From Chaunax sp. Z400 (taxonomy: Eukaryota; Chordata; Actinopteri; Lophiiformes; Chaunacidae): DNA of 64,000 bases. Both the position numbers and the translations under genes were made by a program. Shown piece after piece: positions 47,209 to 56,020 of this stretch; position 1 is the first letter of the stretch, and every line of letters starts with the position of its first letter. Below the pieces are notes generated by a model. It was not told the origin of the DNA. It did not search any database and was given only the letters and a program-made list of their open reading frames with translations. The stretch spans positions 8,077,018 to 8,141,017 of the forward strand of contig CM075197.1 of the NCBI GenBank assembly GCA_037577475.1, given 5' to 3'.

Positions 47209-50200
47209 ATGTCCGACGCTAACAGCAACGCCGCCGGTTACGTTGACGACCCTCTCGAACATGTTGATGAAGCGATAAATGAACTAACTGGCAACACTGC
47301 CTCTGAACACATTGAGCGACTTAAAGGCCTACAAATCCTGCCCATAGAGCAAGAAATAACGGATGTAGTATGTAAAGCCCTCACCGCTGCATTCTCATCT
47401 AAAGAAAAATTGCCCACTCTAACACGATTAACCGTCCTTCTGTCTGCCCAGGCTCAACACCTAAACTGCTTTTTAGGAGAGAACTCGGTAGAATTAAGAC
47501 AACAACAGGGTGAAATCAACTCCTTAAGAGAACAGTTAGAGACCAGTAACCAATCCCTACAGGCAGCCGAGAGAAAAATTAGGGATTTAGAAGATGCCAT
47601 CGCCAACACTGAGTCGCGATCCGCCGACACAGGGAGAAATAGCACAGAACAGGAGGTGACAGTAAGACTACCAGACCCCCAGCTTAGCGAAACCCTCGAG
47701 CGCGTTAGCACCGAGCTAACTGCCTCGGAGTCTCAACTCAGAGACACAAAAGCAAAACTCGTTGAGTCTGAACGAAAGGTAGAACACCTCACCCAACAAC
47801 TCAGGGAAACGCAAACCCTGGTCGCCGAGCACGAAGGAAACCGAAGAGCGCTTCAAGACCGAGTCGGTTTCCTCCACCAAAAGTACGTTGACTCCGACCG
47901 AGAACTGCAAGCTACATACCGTGCGCGACAGGAAGACGCCATGGCTTTAGCAGTCGCTAAAGGCGAACTGAGGGTCCTACAAGCCCAATTCGCCGCACTA
48001 CAGCCACCCGAAGCCAGGAGGCTAGAACACAATACAGGCCAGCCTGTTAGTACGCTCGGCACAACAGCCGCAGCACCTCCCAACACTGACGCGCGGTACG
48101 AGACCCCTCCTGCACGAGGCCCGTCTGAGAGAGACCTAGACAAAATCGCGCGAAACATAACTCGTTTCACCCCGAAACCAGGCAACTCGTATCACATCCA
48201 ACACTATCTCAGTGATATTGACTTCTACCTAAGAAACGTACAAAACGTCACTGTAGAAGATAGGATCTATGTGATCAGAGGAACATCTAGCATTGAAGTG
48301 AGCTTGTTCATAGAACGACAACTCCCTGAGACGCGCAACAATTATGAACGCCTTTCACGCGCATTGAGGGAAGAGTTCTCCTACACTCTTAGAAACACCG
48401 GTCTCTCCGCCGCTTTAAAAATTCATCAACAACGTCAAGAAAGTCCCGAAGAATATTATCAGCGCTTGCGAAACACATTCTTCGGCTTGAGGAACGAACC
48501 TGGTATGGAAGATGACGTCAACTTCCGAGTGCTTTTCCTTGAGAACCTTCACCCTACTCTCAAACACCAGCTTCGCCTCATCGCATGCCCACGCACCCAC
48601 ACTACACGGGCACTCCGAGATCTTGCTTTAAAGGCTTTCGACAGCCAACACCAGGCTTTAAGCAAACAACCGGGACCCAATGTCTTGAGCCTAAACGCTC
48701 AACCTTCATCTTTGGATCTTGAAGGGGCCGCCACTGGCGACCCACTTGTCTTGGCCCACAAGTCGGGCCCTCCACGGGACTCATTCTATGAGAGAAGAGA
48801 CCAGCGCGCGACACCGCCACCTTGGGCTAACAGGAATCAGACGCAGTCTAGATTTGACACACGCCCGCGCTTCTCCGACCAGCGTTCAAATAGGTCGCAT
48901 TCCAATCAGTGGGAACGCCGCTCAAACCCCAGTTATGGAGACAGTCACCGCCGAGACGCGAGACCCTCGTTTGACCGTGATAGGCCTAACCGAAACGCCC
49001 TGTATCCAAACACCTCTGACGAGGAACATGACGGCCCTGACGGTAAACCTACAAAACTAAGCAGCAAAACTAAAACCAACTCAAGCGAGCTCAGTCAGGA
49101 AGAAATGAGCGCCATCAAAAGCCTTATCGCCACTTTTAAAAGAGAGCAAACGTCAAAAACTAAGAAAGCTGATCTGTTCGCTTTAACTTCCACCCAAAAA
49201 GAGTATGAACTGAACGGTGAGACAGACCCACAAACTAGGATCCAGGAACAACCACCCTGCGAACCGAACCACATTGTCTCGTCCGCCGCGATAGATCAAA
49301 ATGCAACAGCAACCCCAGATTCGGATCCTACTAGTGAAAGCGAACCCGAAGATCCGGCTGCGACCGCAATCATGGGAGTACCGTTAGAGTCTGACAAAAT
49401 GACCCAACGCCGCGATAACGGAAGCTTTCAGGGGGACCCACCTGTACGACAATTCTTAGCCCATCTAAAAGCCAAGGGAGTCGCTCGCAAGTTGTACTTG
49501 TCAGCCACCCTGGAAGACAGTGTAGCTCACGAAGCTCTCCTAGACACTGCAGCAGACATCACCTTAATGTCCCAATCCCTCTTTGACAGGCTGAGGACGG
49601 TCGTACAACGGTCCAAACGAACCCTGGAACTTCGACCCTGCTCGCTAGACCTTCAACCATACTCGTCCAAAGGCATCACTCTGACTTCCATGGCCCCGAT
49701 CCACTTCACAGTGGGACCTATGAGCCTTGTTCACCCTGTGTACGTGTCGGCACTTGAAGATATCCCGTTGCTGATAGGCAAAGATTTTCTGGATCGTTTC
49801 GAACCGCTCATCGACTTCAAGCAATTGAAGATTTGGGCACAAGTTCAACGACCCTTACCGGTTCCGTCCGCCACCCACACCGAGGCTCATAGCTACACTG
49901 TGCAGGTTCAGTTGACCATGACAGCCACAAGTGAACCCATAGCTGAAATGCTTGATGCTCCCGTGCAAACAACCGAACCGACTAAAAGTAGCTTTGCTCA
50001 AAAAGAGTCGTTCCTCTGCGCGCTTACTAAACCTCCCAAAGGATTCAAACACTGTCACACAATCGTTAATGGTATCCACCTTAACGAGACACTGGCACGA
50101 CCTGACCCCAGTCTGCGACTTGTAAAGGAAACCTTCCGATTTCCCTCAGACCCAGTACTAACACTGGGCACGAATCCCACTGACGTTCCAACACCACTAA

Positions 50201-50535
50201 CCCATGACCTGGCGGGGGTGACTAAAGCTGACGCTAAACCCAAATCAGACTTCGCGGCACAAGTGCTAGCAGATGCTGACGCCCTCAAAGACAAAGATAA
50301 ATGGGCAGTGGCATACAACAACAAAACACCACTCAGCACCGGTTTAGCAGCATGCAAAAGGTGCATCGAAGATGTCCAAACAGACGAGATGCCAAGAAAT
50401 GACCCTCCACAACCAAAACCCCCATGGGAATTGACGGGGACACTGCGGTCCCAAATACAGTACCTTAGCTCCAGCACACAAAAGCACGAGCTACAAAACT
50501 TGACGGCTAAACAAATTAGTCAACAATCATTTTGA
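47209..50535 (+). CDS. Gag-protease polyprotein of the LTR element, 1,108 aa
   Basis: Starts at ATG 47,209 in a good context (GCCACAATGT); the frame is open 36 codons further upstream but contains no ATG. Residues ~90-265 are a long coiled coil rich in Glu/Gln/Leu. Residues ~313-485 resemble a capsid domain (RFTPKPGNSYHIQHYLSD, then YYQRLRNTFFGLRNE). Residues ~515-600 are Arg/Asp/Ser-rich and basic, a nucleic-acid-binding region without a CCHC zinc knuckle. Residues ~750-885 are a retropepsin-type aspartic protease (LLDTAADITLM, Asp779; later LLIGKDFLDRF). The active site reads DTA instead of the usual DTG/DSG. The last ~220 residues have no recognised domain. Gag and protease share one frame without a shift. 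The absence of stops over 3.3 kb agrees with the identical LTRs in showing recent activity. Confidence 0.9.
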   Translation: MSDANSNAAGYVDDPLEHVDEAINELTGNTASEHIERLKGLQILPIEQEITDVVCKALTAAFSSKEKLPTLTRLTVLLSAQAQHLNCFLGENSVELRQQQGEINSLREQLETSNQSLQAAERKIRDLEDAIANTESRSADTGRNSTEQEVTVRLPDPQLSETLERVSTELTASESQLRDTKAKLVESERKVEHLTQQLRETQTLVAEHEGNRRALQDRVGFLHQKYVDSDRELQATYRARQEDAMALAVAKGELRVLQAQFAALQPPEARRLEHNTGQPVSTLGTTAAAPPNTDARYETPPARGPSERDLDKIARNITRFTPKPGNSYHIQHYLSDIDFYLRNVQNVTVEDRIYVIRGTSSIEVSLFIERQLPETRNNYERLSRALREEFSYTLRNTGLSAALKIHQQRQESPEEYYQRLRNTFFGLRNEPGMEDDVNFRVLFLENLHPTLKHQLRLIACPRTHTTRALRDLALKAFDSQHQALSKQPGPNVLSLNAQPSSLDLEGAATGDPLVLAHKSGPPRDSFYERRDQRATPPPWANRNQTQSRFDTRPRFSDQRSNRSHSNQWERRSNPSYGDSHRRDARPSFDRDRPNRNALYPNTSDEEHDGPDGKPTKLSSKTKTNSSELSQEEMSAIKSLIATFKREQTSKTKKADLFALTSTQKEYELNGETDPQTRIQEQPPCEPNHIVSSAAIDQNATATPDSDPTSESEPEDPAATAIMGVPLESDKMTQRRDNGSFQGDPPVRQFLAHLKAKGVARKLYLSATLEDSVAHEALLDTAADITLMSQSLFDRLRTVVQRSKRTLELRPCSLDLQPYSSKGITLTSMAPIHFTVGPMSLVHPVYVSALEDIPLLIGKDFLDRFEPLIDFKQLKIWAQVQRPLPVPSATHTEAHSYTVQVQLTMTATSEPIAEMLDAPVQTTEPTKSSFAQKESFLCALTKPPKGFKHCHTIVNGIHLNETLARPDPSLRLVKETFRFPSDPVLTLGTNPTDVPTPLTHDLAGVTKADAKPKSDFAAQVLADADALKDKDKWAVAYNNKTPLSTGLAACKRCIEDVQTDEMPRNDPPQPKPPWELTGTLRSQIQYLSSSTQKHELQNLTAKQISQQSF

Positions 50536-51587
50536 CATAGGGGGGGGTTGTGATTTCCTCGTCTTAGCAATAACATCAATTGTTGCTCCTTTCTTCAGAA
50601 TGACGTGGATCTACACTCTTCTGACACTCGTAGCGATAGCCATCACGGCCCAAGCCGACATTGTTTCACCAGGTCCTGACTCAGGCATCATTTTAAAATA
50701 CCGACCTGGGCTACTGATAACTAACTGCAGACTGTAAAACCAGATCTCAAAGGTTCTCAGTAGTAGGTTCTGTCTTCAGCCTGGGACTTTCTCCTTATAA
50801 TTCCATCAGCATGACCGCCGTGAAGCGTCATGTTGGAGAAATGCAAGTAGAAATACCCGAGCTTAGGACGCAGATTTTTAAATCAACAACGCAAGCTCCA
50901 AACCATAGGCCAAACTGGTAAAGGAACAGTGGTAATCCTTAATACCCATAGTCAAGCTCTGAGCAAAACCATCCGGGCTGTAGACACTCTTCTTTCAGTT
51001 GTTGCGGTTGACTATGCACACACATGGCTAGTAAACTTGCTCATGTCCGACATGCTCCTTGAGATAAGTTCTCCTGTAGATAGCCTAGCTACGGGATGGA
51101 TACCTCCCTACCTAGTGCTCCTTAACTTAGATCACTGTATTTTGCATCCGGTGCCTCCGCCTCCTTCAGAGCAAGGTGGACAAGTGCACCAGTAGCGTGG
51201 CTAAGATAGTAAGACAGAGAATCCCAGATAAGAGTAGCCCAGCCAGATAGATGAAGTTGAGGAGACTACAGGTGATAGGGGTACCAACCTGTTCCCTGCT
51301 CCTACCTTGAGTTAACTAACTCTTGAAGAGTAAGACAAATGATTGCCTTTCCTTTTTCTTCTTTCCATCTTTCCTTCACAAATAACGGATAATGATAACC
51401 TCTCCTCTAAGGCCCTAGATTAAGATTACCCCGATTCAGTATAGATGCATGCCTATAGCTGCCCCTAAACTGTTTAACTGCCAGATGCTATGACGCTGAC
51501 CATCCACAGCCGGCGAACCTCAACACTTCGACGAAGGACATCACCTGCTACGGCTTGGGATTCCGCCATCCGCCTGCATCCAGCCGT
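50536..51587 (+). pseudogene. envelope-like remnant region
   Basis: A pyrimidine-rich acceptor (CTCCTTTCTTCAG, ending 50,598) lies just before an ATG at 50,600. This is the usual place for the spliced env mRNA. The frame gives a hydrophobic N-terminus that looks like a signal peptide (WIYTLLTLVAIAITAQA) and then stops at 50,735-50,737, after 45 codons. Later short frames (for example 50,929-51,195, with TIRAVDTLLSVVAVDYAHTW) resemble an env-type ectodomain but are in other frames or lack starts. The whole is ~1 kb, too short for a complete env. Described as a broken remnant. Assignment to env rests on position, signal peptide and general look, not on a decisive motif. Confidence 0.5.
50540..50547 (+). 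other. second G-run, polypurine-tract-like, just after gag
   Basis: Eight G residues followed by TTGTG lie 5 bp after the gag stop. They resemble the G9-AC-TG tract that abuts the 3' LTR. This may be an internal tract or a deletion scar where pol was lost. Confidence 0.35.
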
Positions 51588-51598
51588 GGGGGGGGGAC
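51588..51598 (+). other. polypurine tract next to the 3' LTR
   Basis: Nine G followed by AC directly precede the TG of the 3' LTR, the expected position for plus-strand priming. Confidence 0.75.
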
Positions 51599-53508
51599 TG
51601 TAGGGTGAGGGTAGGTCAGTCGACCCCCACCTCACCATGCCCTGCGACTTCAGCCCTGGTTTCGCCTTGCTTGAATGATCAAACATGGTCATTCCCTTGG
51701 AACAACAATCTGCTCGCCATTGTGGAGTTACAACCCCACAATTCACCTAAAGATAACACCCGTAATCACACCTTAGGGTCTGCACCCACACAACATTTGC
51801 CTTCCCTTAACATATCAAAGAGGACCTGGTTTCACCCCTCCTGACCCCTTGCTGAGTACCAGAGACACACCAGGGTGTCAGTCTGCAACTCAGGAGACCA
51901 TGAGACTGCTTTCTGTTCCAAACCACAGGATCCAAAACCCTGCATGGGTTCAGAAACTGGGAATCAATGAATTAATAAAAATCTGACAATCCAACCTACC
52001 CTCCATGCCAAAATGTTCACCATACCTCCTGCCTCTTCTCCTCTTCCTCTCATCACGGAAGCAAGAGAAGAAATGTGTTCATGACTGTGTAAGCATGATT
52101 TCTGGGAAGCTGAACTCTGTAACATGTTCTAATGGATCATTTCTGATATTCCCCTTATCGTTGTGTGTTTTACTCCTTTTGTAATATGTTTCTTGTCTTG
52201 AATTTGATGAGCACATAGTGATGATTTTCTTCCTGTGTCCCTTTGAGTTCATGTTTATTGCATGTGTGCTTTGATGCCTCCTTCTAGTGGAGAGACTCAG
52301 ATGTCTCGCCTATTGTTTCTATGTCAGCTGGTGATGTGACCGCATATCTTACAGTAGAATAGAACACGCCCTTACTTCCGGCAGCTGTGAGGCTTCAAAA
52401 GCCACGGCGCGAAGCCGCTCGTCCTCTTGCTCCGCTTGCTCCTACCTCCACCTGACATGAATTCTGACTCCTGAACGCGGAGATCCCCGTGACTCCGTGG
52501 ATAAGCCCGTGCCCTCCTGCCGCAGCAGAAGAGACTTCTTGATCCCCTCTCTTTAGGACTTAGCTCATACAGTTAGATAGCATTCCTCTCCTACAATTTC
52601 AGCTAAGAATTGAAGTTCTGCACTTCAACTAAATTATTGGAAGCTCACCTGTGGATCACTCACGCCTGAGTAATTCACTAAGCCCCTCTTCGAGCTGTAT
52701 TACCGCTTAACGCGCTTCAACGCCGTCAAAGCACGGCCGAGCTGAACACGACCGTCAGGTCCGAAGTTCACACAGCCGCCAGCCAGCGACGACGCGACCC
52801 TCCAACATCCGAGATTCGGGACCAGGATCCGGCAGACTTCGAACAGCATCCTCCGCGAGTATCCGGTCGGCGACCCCTCCTGATAACTCGCCAAAGCGTG
52901 CTTTCGTACTTACCCCGGAGACCGGCTGAAAAGTAAGCTACCCGAAATCTCTGTGTCTTGGAAAGCGTCATAGCTGATCTGGCATTACGATCCACAATTC
53001 ATCTAATTTAGTTTCCCTTCAAGCTTCCCTTAGACCCCCTTTAGTTGGTTCACATCACCACGCTATCATTCCACCCTGTTATAGTTATGTCTTATTTTCT
53101 CTCTTTCACTCCGATCTCATTTTGACTATCTTTCTGTTATCATCCTATGTTGAATTTAGTTTTAGTTTGTTCTGTGTGCTGTGTTAGATTATCTTTGATA
53201 ATAAAGTAGATTCTCTTAGACCAAGTTTCTGTGTTGATGACTGGAATCATTAGTTCTTGCGATAGAGGACTCGACTTCCTTCATTTGAGACTGATTGAAC
53301 GCTATTATTTAGTAATTAATTAATCTGGGTTATATTTACAGCTTTCTTAAGGAATCCTTCCGACCTTAAGGATATAGCTTTAGGAAGGTGGTGCTCCTCG
53401 AGGTATTTTTCATAACCCTGTCTGATTAATTAATAGCTTTATAATACGATAATTAATATATGATCATTTTGATCATAATTATTATCGTTAACCTCTTTTA
53501 ACCCTACA
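51599..53508 (+). repeat. 3' LTR (1,910 bp)
   Basis: Partner of 43,615-45,524. AATAAA is at 53,200-53,205. Confidence 0.95.
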
Positions 53509-53512
53509 TAGT
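53509..53512 (+). repeat. target site duplication TAGT (right)
   Basis: Matches 43,611-43,614. Confidence 0.95.
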
Positions 53513-54344
53513 AACTCCTAAGCTGTGAATCAACTCTACACTAGCTATTTAACACAATATCACACAAGAACAAGTTGATTTGAACATGTTTAGGGTCTGA
53601 TGCTTGTTTACTTACTTGTTCTGCAGAGTTCAGTCTCGTGATGACGGGTGACGACAACGGACAAAATTTATCAGGACCGACTGCCGGAAAATGAAATGGT
53701 ACGCCGAGACGTTTGACGCGAATAAAGGATCATGTGTACGAGAATAAGGAGTCAAATTTGATGGTCCGCATGAGAATTTAGGAAAGAAATACCGAAACCC
53801 CCTCTCTCAGGGCCATTTACAATATTGTACTAATATCCATCCAAAAATACATGTACACGTAAACCTTTTTTAAACACTAGTGTTATCTTGGTCATTGTGT
53901 ACTATGTGCAAACCTTCCCACGGAGAGGCCTGGTCACAAGCCTCTCTGCTCCAATACGAATTGGGTTGGACATGATTAGAGTTCAACTATTGTGTCCCAC
54001 TGTCAAGGTGGAAGTTCAGTTCAACATTAAACATGACAGACACGGCGTTCTCCAACAACACAATGCATATCAAACATTAAACATGACAGACACGGCGGTC
54101 TCCAACAACACAATGCATATTAAACAGGAGAGACACGGCGGTCTGTAACACCATATTGCATATTTAGAAACATACATGGAGTTGAAGAGCTTTGAAAGAC
54201 TAATTATGTTTCACTCACCAATTGTTGTGTCTGCTCACCCTGCAGGTTAAGTGTAGTCTATGTTGCGTAGTCCGATATCCTCCATAGAACAAAATAATAC
54301 TGATTATTGACGTCTGAGGAGATGCAATGATATTGTCCTCCCAC
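53509..54344 (-). repeat. array spacer S6, right part
   Basis: Continues S6 after the insertion. Carries the same minus-strand donor (ACTTAC complement) and acceptor words, with one extra ACATGACAGACACGGCGG unit near 54,080. Confidence 0.93.
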
Positions 54345-54983
54345 CTCCTGTCCACCTCTCCTCTGATCTACTCATTTATAGTATCTGTAAACAACTAAAC
54401 ACAAACAGAAAGTGAAAAATTTCATATGATTTGGAAAACCATAGAAGAAATATTAAACCCTATGTGAAAATTGAAAAAATCAATGAAGTCATACTCACAT
54501 AATCCTTGAGAAGGTTTAAACTTGATGTTGCCCTCCCACCTCCTCCCCTCCTCTCCTCTGATCTAATTGTTTATCTTACCTGTAAAAAGAAAAAAATGCT
54601 GACAGAAAGTGAAAAACTTCATATGATTTGGAATAACATAAATGAAATAATACACCCATGTAAATATTGAAAAAATAATGATGTCATACTCATCTTTTAA
54701 ATGAGAAGGTTTAAGCTTGATGTTGCCCTCCCACCTCCTCCCCTCCTCTCCTCTGATCTAATTGTTTATCTTATCTGTAAAAAAGAAACAAACGCTGACA
54801 GAAAGTGATAAACTTCATATAATTTGGAAAAACATAAATGAAATATTACAACCATGTAAATATTGAAAAAATAATGATGTCATACTCATCTTTTAAATGA
54901 GAAGGTTTAAGTTTGATGTTTGCCTCCCACCTCCTCTCATCTAATTGTGTATCTTACCTGTAAAAAAGAAACAAATGCTGACA
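54345..54983. repeat. satellite array 7, ~3.5 monomers (right end of array)
   Basis: Last monomers of the array. The final one breaks at GCTGAC and jumps directly into spacer sequence at AAATACATGTAAACC. Confidence 0.92.
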
Positions 54984-55495
54984 AATACATGTAAACCTTT
55001 TTTAAACACTAGTGTCACGTTGGTCATTGTGTACTATGTGCAAACCTTCCCACGGAGAGGCCTGGTCACAAGCCTCTCTGGTCCAATTTGAATTGTGTTG
55101 GACATGATTAGAGTTCAACTATTGTGTCCCACTGTCAAGGTGGAAGTTCAGTTCAACATTAAACATGACAGACACGGCGTTCTCCAACAACACAATGCAT
55201 ATTAAACATGACAGACACGGCGGTCTCCAACAACACAATGCATATTAAACATGACAGACACGGCGGTCTGTAACACCATATTGCATATTAAACATTAAAC
55301 ATGACAGACACAGCGGTCTGTAACACAATATTGCATATTAAACATTAAACATGACAGACAAAAACGGTCAGTAACACCATATTGCATATTAAACATTAAA
55401 CATGACAGACACGGTGGTCTGTAACACCATATTGCATATTAAACATTAAACATGACAGACAAAACGGTCAGTAACACCATATTGCATATTAAACA
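54984..55495 (-). repeat. truncated spacer S7 with expanded ~50-bp minisatellite
   Basis: 54,984-55,170 matches the middle of the other spacers. It then enters about seven units of a ~45-60-bp tandem repeat built from ACATGACAGACACGG, TCTGTAACACCATATTGC and ATTAAACATTAA. In the other spacers this unit occurs one to three times. On the minus strand several units end in GGTGTTACAG|ACC (acceptor-like), while two have GTTACTG and lose the AG. Confidence 0.85.
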
Positions 55496-55511
55496 TTCAA
55501 TGTATACTTAC

Positions 55512-55700
55512 ATTCTACGAACTTTGTCCATATTGTGGTCCGGTTTAAAAATTTCTCCTCTCCTGCATGGTGGCAGCCACTTAGTCCTCGTTAATGTTCG
55601 TGTCCCACTCAACACACAGCAAAGTGCGGTTTGATAGTCTGGCCTCAGCCGGTTTAGGTGGATTCTGACGGTAAAAAAAAAAATTAAACTCCTAAAATCT
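55512..55700 (-). other. candidate first exon of a minus-strand transcript
   Basis: On the minus strand the sequence runs out of the shared CpG-rich region and ends with CGTAGAAT|GTAAGT (donor GT at 55,511-55,510). Two ATGs occur before the donor: GCCACCATG at 55,568 (a stop follows after 7 codons) and ATGGACAAAG at 55,531, which is open to the donor. Acceptor-like units lie just downstream in S7. The exon's start is not defined. It could be the divergent transcript of the praf2 promoter. Confidence 0.35.
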
Positions 55701-55839
55701 CATATATTGCGTGAAGACGGTGCTTTAGTCAAATTCAGTGGACTTCTTTTACTCTTTTAGATTAAAAAATGTTGCCACTTGGTGTCGCCATTGCGAAGAT
55801 AACGTCCAGCCATCTTTGGAAGCCCGCGTGACAGTTGTT

Positions 55840-56020
55840 TATTTCATCGTGATCCCGCCTACATGGAGCCTGGGCGCTCTGAAATCTGATTGGCTCCTGA
55901 AGCGCTGGCCCCACTCCGGAAATCTGATTGGCCCCTGGTCAGCTGACCTAGTGGCCACGCGGTACTCCCCTTCCCCGCGTTGCATTGTGGTAAATCAAGT
56001 ATGTTTTTTGTTCAGTAAAG
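55840..56020 (+). promoter_or_regulatory. praf2: praf2 CpG-rich promoter with two inverted CCAAT boxes
   Basis: CpG dinucleotides are frequent compared with the flanking satellite. Two TGATTGGC words (inverted CCAAT, at about 55,888 and 55,928) lie ~130 and ~90 bp before the ATG. The ATG itself sits in AAGATGGCAG, a YY1-like context. No TATA box is placed appropriately. This is the usual make-up of a broadly expressed, often bidirectional, vertebrate promoter. Confidence 0.6.

Larger units (their letters stand above)
43615..53508 (+). mobile_element. LTR retroelement (9,894 bp), gag-pro with no pol, recent insertion
   Basis: Two 1,910-bp direct repeats (43,615-45,524 and 51,599-53,508) begin TGTAGGGT and end ACCCTACA, an 8-bp inverted terminal repeat. 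They are flanked by the 4-bp duplication TAGT. The internal region (6,074 bp) has a candidate primer-binding site next to the 5' LTR, a ~1.7-kb leader, one intact 1,108-codon gag-protease frame, a ~1-kb degenerate envelope-like region and a G-rich polypurine tract next to the 3' LTR. There is no reverse transcriptase, RNase H or integrase motif and no room for them. The element must therefore have moved using enzymes made elsewhere. It is Gypsy- or retrovirus-like; the 4-bp duplication and possible env do not decide between these. Confidence 0.93.
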
